A stretch of DNA of 64,000 bases, taken from the NCBI GenBank assembly GCA_965279075.1, contig CBDIHI010000012.1, forward strand, positions 744,001-808,000, given 5' to 3'. The DNA comes from SZAS-79 sp965279075. Lineage in GTDB: Bacteria > Pseudomonadota > Gammaproteobacteria > Burkholderiales > SG8-39. Position numbers and translations under genes: made by a program. Below, piece by piece: positions 25,259 through 33,617 of this stretch. A model generated the notes under the pieces. The model did no database searches. It was given only the letters and a program-made list of their open reading frames with translations, and was not told the origin of the DNA. The number at the start of each line of letters is the position of its first letter. Position 1 is the stretch's first letter.

Positions 25259-27069
25259 ACGGCTTTGCGGACCTGATTCTCACGAACGGCAAGTTCGCCA
25301 CCCAAGACGAGAAGCGGGCGTTCGTCCGGGCCGTTGCTGTAAAGGATGGTCTTTTCATCGCGGCCGGCAGCGACGAGGACATCTTTGCGCACAGAGGCGA
25401 GCGGACCAAAGTCATCGATCTCGGCGGGCGCACGGCGATCCCGGGGCTGAACGACTCGCACCTGCACGTGATCCGCGGCGGGCTCAACTACAACATGGAA
25501 CTGCGCTGGGACGGCGTTCCTTCACTCGCTGACGCGCTGCGCATGCTGCGTGAACAGGCGCGGCGGACGCCCTCGGGGCAGTGGGTGCGGGTTGTCGGCG
25601 GCTGGTCAGAGTTTCAGTTCGCCGAGCGCCGACTGCCGACGTTGGAGGAAATCAATGCCGCAGCGCCCGATACGCCTGTCTTCATACTTCATCTGTATGC
25701 GCAGGCGCTGCTGAACGGCGCCGCGCTGCGCGCTGTGGGCTACACGCGCGACACGCCGAACCCTCCCGGCGGCGAGATCCAGCGCGACAAGAGTGGCACT
25801 CCTACGGGCCTGCTCATCGCGCGGCCGAACGCCAACATACTGTATGCCACGTTGGCGAAGGGTCCTAAGTTGCCACCCGAGCAGCAAATGAACTCGACGC
25901 GCTATTTCATGCGCGAGCTCAACCGACTTGGCGTGACCAGCGTTATAGACGCAGGCGGCGGTTTCCAGAACTATCCCGAGGACTACTCGGTCATCACCGA
26001 GTTGCACCGGCGTGGCGAGATGACGCTGCGCATCGCCTACAATCTTTTCACGCAGCGTCCGAAGCAAGAGAAAGATGATTTCATCCGCTGGGCAAAGATG
26101 ACTGCGCCCGGCCAGGGTGACGATTTTCTGCGCATGAACGGCGCGGGCGAAATGCTGGTGTTCTCCGCCGCCGACTTCGAGGATTTTCTTGAGCCGCGGC
26201 CCGACCTCCCGGAAGTACTAGAAGCGGAGTTGAAGCACGTAGTAATGGTTCTCGCGAAGAACCGCTGGCCGTTTCGCCTTCATGCGACCTACGACGAGTC
26301 GATCGCGCGCTTCCTCGACGTCTTTGAGGCTGTGGACCGCGAAGCTCCCTTGAACGGGCTGAACTGGTTCTTCGACCACGCGGAGACGGTTTCGGATCGC
26401 AGCCTCGAGCGTATCCGGGCGCTTGGCGGCGGCATCGCTGTCCAGCACCGCATGGCATTCCAAGGCGAGTACTTCGTGCAACGCTATGGAGCACGTGCGG
26501 CCGAACGCACGCCACCGGTAGCCCAGATGCTGAAGATGGGCATTCCTGTCGGCGCAGGAACGGACGCTACGCGCGTCGCGAGCTACAACCCCTGGGTGTC
26601 GCTGTATTGGCTTGTCTCAGGCCGCACTGTCGGCGGCCTGCCACTGTATCCGGAGGAGAACCGCCTCAGCCGAATGGAAGCGCTAAGGCTCTACACCGTG
26701 GGCAGCAGCTGGTTCTCAAACGAGCAGAACAAAAAAGGGGCGATCATCCCGGGGCAGCTCGCCGACCTGAGCGTGCTAACCGAAGACTACTTCTCGATCG
26801 CCGAAGAGGGCATACCGCGCCTGGAATCCGTGCTCACCCTGCTGGGTGGCAAGGTGGTTTACGGCGCAGCGGAATTCACTCCTCTCGCGCCGTCATTGCC
26901 ACCGGTGTTACCTAATTGGTCACCGATCGCAAAATTCGGCGGCTACGGCTCGCCGCTCGGCCCTCGCGGCCAACCGGTGGTGCACCGCCACGCTGTCGGG
27001 CACGCCTGTTCTCCATTTGCCAGGAAACCGGGATTCTGGGGCTCAGGCTGTGACTGTTTCGCCTTTTAA
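25255..27069 (+). CDS. YtcJ-like metal-dependent amidohydrolase
   Basis: 604 residues, amidohydrolase superfamily. Landmarks are ADLILTNGKFATQDEKRA, VIDLGGRTAIPGLNDSHLHVIRGG (metal-binding HLH), HATYDESI, FFDHAETV, VGAGTDATRVASYNPW and the composite beta-sandwich at both ends (GQLADLSVLTEDYF). ATG 25255 overlaps the previous stop (ATGA). The last 40 residues are rich in Gly, Pro, His and Cys and look less conserved. Last gene of the run beginning at 16384. Base composition is visibly less GC-biased here than in flanking regions. Confidence 0.88.
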   Translation: MNGFADLILTNGKFATQDEKRAFVRAVAVKDGLFIAAGSDEDIFAHRGERTKVIDLGGRTAIPGLNDSHLHVIRGGLNYNMELRWDGVPSLADALRMLREQARRTPSGQWVRVVGGWSEFQFAERRLPTLEEINAAAPDTPVFILHLYAQALLNGAALRAVGYTRDTPNPPGGEIQRDKSGTPTGLLIARPNANILYATLAKGPKLPPEQQMNSTRYFMRELNRLGVTSVIDAGGGFQNYPEDYSVITELHRRGEMTLRIAYNLFTQRPKQEKDDFIRWAKMTAPGQGDDFLRMNGAGEMLVFSAADFEDFLEPRPDLPEVLEAELKHVVMVLAKNRWPFRLHATYDESIARFLDVFEAVDREAPLNGLNWFFDHAETVSDRSLERIRALGGGIAVQHRMAFQGEYFVQRYGARAAERTPPVAQMLKMGIPVGAGTDATRVASYNPWVSLYWLVSGRTVGGLPLYPEENRLSRMEALRLYTVGSSWFSNEQNKKGAIIPGQLADLSVLTEDYFSIAEEGIPRLESVLTLLGGKVVYGAAEFTPLAPSLPPVLPNWSPIAKFGGYGSPLGPRGQPVVHRHAVGHACSPFARKPGFWGSGCDCFAF

Positions 27070-27304
27070 GGCCATTGGGAGCTCCATGTGTTGACTACCT
27101 AGAGCGCCGCGGGCAATGTGCCAGATCGTGTAAGGAATAGGCTGAAGTATGCTTTGTGTAATTCCCGACCGGTCAAGGCGCAAGAATCCAGGAAAGATTG
27201 CGAGCTAACGTCTCTACTGGTAGCGAAGAGAAGAGTTGCTTAGATTGGGCATTTTTTGGTCAGATTGATTGGTTCGGCGGTGGGCGTGCCGTTTGGTTTC
27301 GCGG
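27070..27304. other. Intergenic border between stress block and second selenium module
   Basis: About 235 bases without a credible gene and AT-richer than the surroundings. The amidohydrolase and the UGSC copy 2 gene both end here (convergent). No clear terminator hairpin with a T-run and no integrase remnant was found. The 12-bp repeat mate of 10773-10784 lies just beyond, at 27321-27332. Confidence 0.5.
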
Positions 27305-27838
27305 CTATTCTTCATTCCGCGTAGTCAATTTTTTAAGCGCCTCCTCAACCGCTACATCCGCCAGCCGGTCGAGTTCCTCCGCCGTCCGGTTCTGTATCGG
27401 GTGGGGAACGAACACGACGGCCGGCTCGAAGCCGAGCGCCGTCGAATGCGCAGCCACCGCGTCGGTGAAGCCAGTGGTGACGATGTTCACGCCGGGGATG
27501 CCGCGCGAATCGAGATTCATGAGGTCGTGCAGACTGCACGACGTGCAGGACCCTCAGTCCGAGAGCGCGATGAGCACCACGTCGGCTTCGTCGGTGACCT
27601 TCTGCAGGATCTCCGGGGTGGCGATCTTGGCGTTGGTAGGCTTGCCCACCCGCATGGTCGCGATGTTCTTCTCGCGCAGGCGCAGCTCCACGCGGTCGAG
27701 GAATTCCTTGGTGCGCGTCTTGCCGATGTCGAACAGGGCCACGGTCTTGCCGTCGAGCGAAGCGGGCGGCGCGAGGCGCGCGCGCTTGAGGGGCGAGGTC
27801 TCGGGCGTAGGGTCGCGCATCCAGTTCATGCCGTTCAT
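27305..27838 (-). CDS. UGSC-family selenoprotein, copy 2 (in-frame TGA read as Sec95)
   Basis: 177 residues when TGA at 27556-27554 is read as selenocysteine; without this it splits into 27838-27554 and 27520-27305 in one frame. The centre reads ALSD-U95-GSC98-TSC101-SLHDL, then RGIPGVNIVTTGFTDA and a C-terminal VPHPIQNRTAEEL. It is homologous to copy 1 along the whole length (SLDGKTVALFDIGKTRTKEF against SLEGCVVGMIDNAKIGTERL) and has the same length, 534 nt. Its ATG at 27838 overlaps the stop of the thioredoxin-fusion partner (ATGA), so the two are translationally coupled. A SECIS-like hairpin starts 11 nt after the TGA. Redox role inferred. Confidence 0.88.
27524..27542 (-). promoter_or_regulatory. 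Candidate bacterial SECIS hairpin, copy 2
   Basis: Coding-strand GTCGTGCAGTCTGCACGAC, identical base for base to the hairpin in copy 1, starting 11 nt after the TGA. It folds as a 7-9 bp stem with a small AGTCT loop. It also encodes S-C-S-L-H-D, so protein and RNA constraints overlap. Confidence 0.75.
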
Positions 27839-29274
27839 GGCTTCACCTCCTTGGTGACGGGTTGCAGTTCGAATCGGTTGCGGCCGGCGATCCAGCCCGG
27901 CAGGATCGCGGAGAACAGGCCCGCGGGGCCGCCGGCCCGCACGATCATCAGGCCGTCCTCGAAGAATTTCTGCACCGACCCCGTGGCGAGAGCGGCGGGC
28001 AGGCCTTCGCCCACGCCGTGCGCGCCCGCGAGGAGGTCGCTGCCCGGACGCGCGGTTGCAGCGTTGATGGCGGCATGGATTTCCTTCCGGCCCCAGCCAC
28101 CCTCCGCGAAGATCGCGTAATGCTCGGGGGACAGCACGAGGATCGCGCGCTGCATCTGCGCGAGCTTCGGGTGGCCGATGGCGTTGAGGCCCATCGCGAG
28201 CGAACGCGCGAGGTCTTCCGGGGTTCGCGACTTCTGGTCGACGAAGCCCTGCACGCCCTCGCCCTGGAACAGCGTGACCGTGGAGGCGCCGCGCGCGAAT
28301 CCGCGTGCCACCGACAACGGCTCCCAGCCTGGGTCGGATTCGTCCTCGGCGAAGCAGAACGTGTACTTGCCCGGGCCGCCGAGCGTTGCGCGGTCGGCCT
28401 CACCCGGCCTCCCGCCGCCGACGTTGCGCACGATCAGCTGCAGCGCACGCCCCAGGGTCGCGTTGGCTCGGTTGCCCTGGCCCAGCGCGTTGAGGCCGGA
28501 GTTCATGCCGATGCGCTTCGCCACCGGGCCGTTGACGATGATGATCGGACCCGAAAAATAAGTCGTCGCAAGGAGGCCGTGCAGCGTGAACTCGGGCTCG
28601 AGCGCCGCTTCGATCGCGGCGAGCAGCACCGGCATGTACTCGGGCTTGCAGCCGGCCATCACCGCGTTGATCGCGACTTTCTCGACCGTGCACTCGGCGA
28701 GGTTGGGCGGGATGCGGCCGACGATTTCGTCGGCGCCGCGACGCGTGCCCTGCAGCATGCGCAGGACGCGCACGTCGGTGGGCGGCACGACCGGCAGGCC
28801 GTCGGTCCAGCCGCGCTCGAAGCAGGCTTCGACGGGATCGTCGTATTCGCCGAACTCGACCCTGCGCGAGCGTATGCCCGGGTCGCCGAATCGGACCTGC
28901 AGGTACTCGGCGAGGCCGGGCTCGACGCTTTTCGAACCGCAGCCGGGGCGCATCCCGGGCAGGCCGGTCCCGAGGTCCGCGATGCCGCTGACGCGACGCC
29001 ATTCGGCGGTGTCCCAGCCGTAGGTGCGCGCGGTCTCGACGCCGTCCTCGTAGCGAATCAATGTCGGGACGATCTCGACCTGCGCGCCAAATGAGTGAGC
29101 GAGTTCGCGATCGTCGATCACGCCCGCGATGCTTTCGGGAAACGCAGGATCGTCCTGCGAGTAGACGTCGACCTTGCCGATGCGCTTTGCGAGGTCGACG
29201 ATGACCGGTTCGACCAGCTGGCAGGTCGGGCAATCGCGCTTGGCGAAGACGGCGAGGGAGACGTTGCTGTTCAT
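27835..29274 (-). CDS. Thioredoxin domain fused to UGSC-partner protein
   Basis: 479 residues from ATG 29274; a longer start at 29316 would add 14 residues that look untranslated. Residues 1-105 form a thioredoxin-like domain: VSLAVFAKRDC15PTC18QLVEP, then VEIVPTLIRYEDG with the cis-Pro. Residues about 140-479 are homologous to the 347-aa protein at 2974-4017: GWTDGLPVVPPT, MAGC209KPEYMP, EFTLHG, RANATLGR, PGKYTFC307FAEDE and GGPAGLFSAILPGW. It is directly coupled to the UGSC selenoprotein gene. The fusion argues that the partner family is re-reduced by a thioredoxin, or passes electrons to the selenoprotein (inference). Confidence 0.85.
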   Translation of the reverse strand: MNSNVSLAVFAKRDCPTCQLVEPVIVDLAKRIGKVDVYSQDDPAFPESIAGVIDDRELAHSFGAQVEIVPTLIRYEDGVETARTYGWDTAEWRRVSGIADLGTGLPGMRPGCGSKSVEPGLAEYLQVRFGDPGIRSRRVEFGEYDDPVEACFERGWTDGLPVVPPTDVRVLRMLQGTRRGADEIVGRIPPNLAECTVEKVAINAVMAGCKPEYMPVLLAAIEAALEPEFTLHGLLATTYFSGPIIIVNGPVAKRIGMNSGLNALGQGNRANATLGRALQLIVRNVGGGRPGEADRATLGGPGKYTFCFAEDESDPGWEPLSVARGFARGASTVTLFQGEGVQGFVDQKSRTPEDLARSLAMGLNAIGHPKLAQMQRAILVLSPEHYAIFAEGGWGRKEIHAAINAATARPGSDLLAGAHGVGEGLPAALATGSVQKFFEDGLMIVRAGGPAGLFSAILPGWIAGRNRFELQPVTKEVKP

Positions 29275-29367
29275 GGAGTGCCCGCAGTCGATCAGTGAAC
29301 CTGGGCCATGATACATCTGCGCACCGTTAAAATTCCGGTACCGCTCCCCACTGTCAGGACTTCATTG

Positions 29368-30024
29368 ATGACGATTTCGCTGCCCACCTCCGCCTTCCAG
29401 CCGACCGAGATGTATTTCCTGCTGCGCGACTCGATCGTGCCGCGGCCGATCGCCTGGGTGTCCACCGTGTCCGACGACGGGGCGACGAACATCGCCCCGT
29501 TCAGCTTCTTCAACGTGGTGTGCCCGTGGCCGCCGATCCTCGGCTTCAGCTGCGGGCCGCGCGGCGACAACCACAGCGACGGCAGCGTGGTCCCGAAGGA
29601 CACCTACGCGAACATCAAGGCCAACGGCGAGTTCGTCGTCAGCATCGTGCCGGAGGCGCTGATGGACCAGATGGTGCAGACCGCCGCCGACCTGCCGCCG
29701 GGAGAGAGCGAGTTCCGTTTCGCGGGCCTGGCCGAGGGCCCCAGCACGGTGGTCAGGCCGCCGCGCGTCGTTGGCGCGCCCGTGGCATACGAGTGCAAGC
29801 TCTACGACATCGTCGATGCCGGCATGAACAAATGGATCATGGGCAGCGTCGTGCATTCGCACATCGACGAGGGCGTCTATGTCGGCCGCAAGGGGGCCGA
29901 AGACCACCGGGTCGACCTGCTGGAGAAGGTCGAGACCCGGCCGGTCGGGCGCCTCGGGCGCGCGAACTACGTGCGGCTGCGGGAGATCGAGACGCGCCTG
30001 CGCCGCGAAGGGCCCAACCGGTGA
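29368..30024 (+). CDS. Flavin reductase-like (FMN split-barrel) protein
   Basis: 218 residues of the flavin-reductase-like FMN-binding split barrel. RDSIVPRPIAWVSTVSDDGATNIAPFSFFNVV is the FMN-binding signature, followed by FVVSIVPEALMDQMVQTA. It would supply or use reduced flavin in the cytoplasm. ATG 29368 has AGGA seven bases upstream. It diverges from the thioredoxin-fusion gene and overlaps the following Bug gene by GTGA. Confidence 0.85.
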   Translation: MTISLPTSAFQPTEMYFLLRDSIVPRPIAWVSTVSDDGATNIAPFSFFNVVCPWPPILGFSCGPRGDNHSDGSVVPKDTYANIKANGEFVVSIVPEALMDQMVQTAADLPPGESEFRFAGLAEGPSTVVRPPRVVGAPVAYECKLYDIVDAGMNKWIMGSVVHSHIDEGVYVGRKGAEDHRVDLLEKVETRPVGRLGRANYVRLREIETRLRREGPNR

Positions 30025-31001
30025 GGGCCGCGGCAACCCTGGGACGTGCGTGCCTGCTGGCATGCGCGCTGGCAGCAGGCAACGCGCTTGCGCAGGCGCC
30101 CACGCCTTACCCCTCGAAGGCGGTGCACTGGGTCGTGCCGTTCCCGCCCGGGGGCGCGATGGACGTGATCGCGCGCACGCTGGGCGAGCGGATGTCTGCG
30201 TCCATGGGCCAGCCGGTCCTGATCGAGAACCGCCCCGGCGCCGGAGGGAACATCGGCTCGGAGGTCGTTGCGCGGTCCGCGCCGGATGGTCACACGTTGA
30301 TGATCGTATCCATCGGCCAGGCCGTGAATCCGAGCATGTACCCGAAGATGACCTTCGACCCGCAACGGGACTTCGAGCCGGTATCGCTGCTGGCGGTAGT
30401 CCCCAACATGCTGGTGTCCCACCCGTCGCTTCCGGCGAAGACGGTGCGCGAGGTGATCGAGCTTGCGCGCGCCCGGCCTGGATCGCTGACCTATGCTTCG
30501 GCCGGGAACGGCACGTCCATCCACCTCGCAGGCGAACTGTTCGCATCCATGGCGAAGGTGGACATGGTGCACGTGCCCTACAAGGGCAGTGGCCCCGCGG
30601 TGACGGACCTGGTCGGCGGCCAGGTGCAGTTGATGTTCGACAGCATCACATCGGCCCTCCCGCACGTGAAGGGCGGGAAGCTCCGCGCCTATGCCGTGAC
30701 CACCGCGAAGCGTTCGCGCACCCTGCCTGACCTGCCCACGATCGCCGAGGCAGGGTTGCCGGGGTACGACCTGTCTCCCTGGTTTGCGACCTTCGTCCCG
30801 GCGAAGACGCCGCGCCCGGTCGTCGAGCGCCTGAACGCGGAGATGCTGCGCGCGCTGAAGCTGCCCGAGACGCTGCAGCGATTCGACGCGATCGGGGCTG
30901 AGCCGGTGGGGGGCACCCCGGAGGACCTCGCCGCCCACCTGAAACGCGAGACCGAGCGATGGAGTCGCATCATCAGGGAGCGCGGCATCCGGGCGGACTG
31001 A
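30021..31001 (+). CDS. Bug/TctC-family periplasmic solute receptor
   Basis: 326 residues. GTG 30021 (overlapping the previous stop) gives a signal peptide ending ...GNALAQ. The mature start YPSKAVHWVVPFPPGGAMD, VLIENRPGAGGNIGSE and a VPYKGSGPAVTDLVGG segment are Bug hallmarks. No TctA/TctB beside it. Coupling to the flavin-reductase-like gene suggests uptake of a substrate for the second selenium module (inference). Confidence 0.87.
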   Translation: MRAAATLGRACLLACALAAGNALAQAPTPYPSKAVHWVVPFPPGGAMDVIARTLGERMSASMGQPVLIENRPGAGGNIGSEVVARSAPDGHTLMIVSIGQAVNPSMYPKMTFDPQRDFEPVSLLAVVPNMLVSHPSLPAKTVREVIELARARPGSLTYASAGNGTSIHLAGELFASMAKVDMVHVPYKGSGPAVTDLVGGQVQLMFDSITSALPHVKGGKLRAYAVTTAKRSRTLPDLPTIAEAGLPGYDLSPWFATFVPAKTPRPVVERLNAEMLRALKLPETLQRFDAIGAEPVGGTPEDLAAHLKRETERWSRIIRERGIRAD

Positions 31002-31146
31002 AGCGGCGCGCCATCCTACCTGACGGCGATGAAAGCCGATGCGGTTGCCGCGCGAAACATTGCGATACACTCCTCACGTGGCCGGCGGGACCCGGGGGCA
31101 ACACCGTGGCGGCGGCCGCATCCGGCTCATTCAGGGGAGAAGACAT

Positions 31147-31713
31147 ATGGCACTCAAATCCAGGCTTGCGCTCGCGGGCCTTGCCCTGCTGCTCGCCAGC
31201 GGTTGCGCGCAGATGGCGCCGAACTACAACCCGGCCGTCGAAAACATCCAGAAGTTGAGGGATTCCGGGGCAGGCAGGGTTCGCGTCGGCGTGCTCGAAC
31301 CCCGGCTCGTCGCGGGGCAGGCGAACGACGCGATCACGCTCAGGGCCTCATCGATGACTTCGCCGTACGGCGGCAAGTTCACGACCTATCTCGAGGAATC
31401 GCTGAAGTCCGAGCTGCAGGCCGCGAAACTCCTCGACGACAAGTCCAGCGTCGAGATCGGCGGCACGGTCACGAAGAACGACGTGAGCATCGGCAACCTG
31501 TCGGAGGGCTATGGCGAGATCGAGTGCAGGGTCGTGGTGAAACGGGGCGGCGCGGTCCGCTTCGACAAAGTGAAGTACACCCGGTACACCTTCGAATCCG
31601 GCTTTGCCGGCGCGATCGCGATTCCCAACGGCGTGAGGGCCTATCCGGAACTGGTGGCGAAGTTCCTCGGCTCGCTTTACGCCGATCCCGACTTCATCAA
31701 CGCGCTGCGGTAG
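31147..31713 (+). CDS. Predicted outer-membrane lipoprotein, unknown function
   Basis: 188 residues. Lipoprotein signal with lipobox LASGC (cysteine at residue 20), then a soluble domain containing RVRVGVLEPRLVAGQANDAI and a TYLEESLKSELQAAKLLDD stretch. Looks like a small envelope lipoprotein with a beta-rich core; no family function recalled. ATG 31147 follows GGGGAGAAGAC. The next gene, 7 nt downstream, is also a lipoprotein, and the two may act together. Confidence 0.75.
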   Translation: MALKSRLALAGLALLLASGCAQMAPNYNPAVENIQKLRDSGAGRVRVGVLEPRLVAGQANDAITLRASSMTSPYGGKFTTYLEESLKSELQAAKLLDDKSSVEIGGTVTKNDVSIGNLSEGYGEIECRVVVKRGGAVRFDKVKYTRYTFESGFAGAIAIPNGVRAYPELVAKFLGSLYADPDFINALR

Positions 31714-31720
31714 GCACGCC

Positions 31721-32305
31721 ATGCCCGGGATCCTGCTGCGTCTCGCTTCTGCCGGACTCGTCCTCCTGCTCGGGGCGTGCGCCCACCCGATTTCGATCAC
31801 ACCGGACACGTCCTCGCTGACAGAATCCAAGGTGCCGGTGAATGCGAGCGTCGCCTACGTCATTTCCGGCGCCGACCGCGACATGGAGGTCACCACCCCG
31901 GGGGGCGGTGGCGACTCGATCCGCTACTTCCCCTACCGGGAGCTCGAGTCCGGCATCTTCCAGGCACTATCGTCGATCTACTCGCGGGTGACACTGTGGC
32001 GGTCGGCGGCGGAAAGAAGCGCACCGGCCAGCGCCGGGATCGAGTACGTGTTCGTGCCGAAGATCACGACCGGCTCGAGCTCTTCCAGCATATTCACCTG
32101 GCCGCCCACCGCGTTCTACATCACCATGGCCTACGAGGTGCAGGACGGCGCGGGCAAGACGGTCTACAGGAACCAGGTGCTCGGCCGCGGCGCGGCGGAG
32201 TTTGAGGAGTTCAAGGGGAACTTCGGGCTGGCCGGCAAGCGGGCGAGCCTGGATGTGCTGAAGAATTTCAAGGCGCAGGTGGAGGGTGCCGCGGAGCTGA
32301 AGTGA
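31721..32305 (+). CDS. Predicted lipoprotein, unknown function
   Basis: 194 residues. The signal sequence ends in the lipobox LLGAC (Cys20). Features seen are YVISGADRDMEVTTPGGGGDS, a Ser-rich TTGSSSSSIFTWPP loop and a final helical segment LDVLKNFKAQVEG. Not recognised. Co-directional with the lipoprotein at 31147 and probably in the same operon. Confidence 0.72.
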   Translation: MPGILLRLASAGLVLLLGACAHPISITPDTSSLTESKVPVNASVAYVISGADRDMEVTTPGGGGDSIRYFPYRELESGIFQALSSIYSRVTLWRSAAERSAPASAGIEYVFVPKITTGSSSSSIFTWPPTAFYITMAYEVQDGAGKTVYRNQVLGRGAAEFEEFKGNFGLAGKRASLDVLKNFKAQVEGAAELK

Positions 32306-32348
32306 AGGGCGCGGATACGGCATGACCATTCGAACTAGGGAGAAGACA

Positions 32349-32942
32349 ATGACCACAAGACGTCGTTTCATGGGCATGGGCCTGGCGGTTGCCGGGGCCG
32401 GGCTCGCAGGCTGCGCCACGCTGGAGTCCAAGGAGTGGGTGACCGTCGTGGACGGCATCCGCGTCCCCGTGGACTGGCGCCAGCTCGGCAAGGGCAACTG
32501 GAGCGTCTTCGAGGGCACTCTGCAGGGCAAGGGCGGCGAAGGCGGGTACCTTGTGTCGCCGAAGTCGTATACCGATTTCGAGATCCGCGCCGAATTCTGG
32601 GGCGACGACACCGCCAACAGCGGGATATTCATCCGCTGCCAGGATCCGGGGAAGGTCGGCGCGGCGACCTCGTACGAGGTCAACATCTGGGACAAGCGCC
32701 CGGACCCGACCTACGGCACGGGGGCCATCGTCGATTTCGCCGCGGTCGCCCAGCCCTACCCGAAAATGGCGAACCGCTGGAACTTCTACGAGATCACGGC
32801 GCGCGGCGACCGCCTGACCGTGTACCTGAACGGGCAGACGACGGTGGACAAGACCGGGGCCAAGTTCCGCAGCGGGCCGTTCGCGCTGCAATCGGCGGGC
32901 GGCACGATCCGCTTCCGCAAGGTCGAGATCCGCGAGCTGTAA
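32349..32942 (+). CDS. DUF1080 (3-keto-disaccharide hydrolase fold) Tat lipoprotein
   Basis: 197 residues. N-terminus TTRRRFMGMGLAVAGAGLAGC combines a twin-arginine motif with a lipobox. The DUF1080 jelly-roll fold follows (NWSVFEGTLQGKGGEGGYLVS, FEIRAEFWGDDTANSGIFIRC, YEITARGDRLTVYLNGQTTV). DUF1080 proteins bind or cleave glycans. ATG 32349 with AGGGAGAAGAC upstream. Confidence 0.85.
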   Translation: MTTRRRFMGMGLAVAGAGLAGCATLESKEWVTVVDGIRVPVDWRQLGKGNWSVFEGTLQGKGGEGGYLVSPKSYTDFEIRAEFWGDDTANSGIFIRCQDPGKVGAATSYEVNIWDKRPDPTYGTGAIVDFAAVAQPYPKMANRWNFYEITARGDRLTVYLNGQTTVDKTGAKFRSGPFALQSAGGTIRFRKVEIREL

Positions 32943-32948
32943 GCGGCC

Positions 32949-33617
32949 CTAGCGGGGCAACGGCCGCAACAGGCCGTTCGCCGCGCCGCGTGCGACGATC
33001 GCGTCGCACTGTTCCCGGGTGAGCGCGGTGCCGCCCGGGAGCGTTTCCTCTCCCATCAGGTTCCCCGCCAGGGGCGAGTGCGCGCCGGAGTCGGCAAGCA
33101 CGTGCACCAGCTCGTGCGCGATCACGACCGGCAGGTCGCGCGTGCCGGCCGCGATCCAGACCGTGTCGGTCATCTCCGGGCGCGTGCGGCTGTTGCCGCG
33201 GCCGAAGGCTTCGGCGTCGAAGGCAGGACGGTGGCGCGTGTCGGCGACGAAGAACACCGCGGGCCGCGCGGGTGCAAGGCGCCGGGCCATTTCCCGCGAA
33301 AGCGGGGTGTAAAGCGAGCGATAGGGGGGCGGCGCTTCGACTTCGAGGAGTTCGATCGCTTCGGTGCGGACAGCGCATTGCGCGAGGATGCCCGCTGCAT
33401 CACGCGCGGCATCTAGGACGGCCGCCGGTTCCCAGCCCGTCCCGGCGAGGACGGCGAGCGTGAGGCGCATCGAATGCGACGCCGGTGCGGGGGCGCCCTC
33501 GGTGACGAGGCTGCGCAGTATCCGGATGGGAGGTTCTCCTGCGGATTGCGCTACCGCCGTGAGGGCCAGCGCGAACAGCAGGCCACCGGCGCAAAGCCGC
33601 CTTACCGTATTTCCCAT
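32949..33617 (-). CDS. Secreted HExxH metalloprotease-like protein
   Basis: 222 residues from ATG 33617. Signal peptide (RRLCAGGLLFALALTAVAQS). H168-E-L-V-H172 in VVIAHELVHVLADSGAH is a zinc-binding HExxH helix, preceded by a strand TVWIAAGTRDLP, as in small zincin-type proteases. No closer family recognised. It overlaps the 3' end of ung by 16 nt and converges with the DUF1080 gene. Confidence 0.65.
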   Translation of the reverse strand: MGNTVRRLCAGGLLFALALTAVAQSAGEPPIRILRSLVTEGAPAPASHSMRLTLAVLAGTGWEPAAVLDAARDAAGILAQCAVRTEAIELLEVEAPPPYRSLYTPLSREMARRLAPARPAVFFVADTRHRPAFDAEAFGRGNSRTRPEMTDTVWIAAGTRDLPVVIAHELVHVLADSGAHSPLAGNLMGEETLPGGTALTREQCDAIVARGAANGLLRPLPR

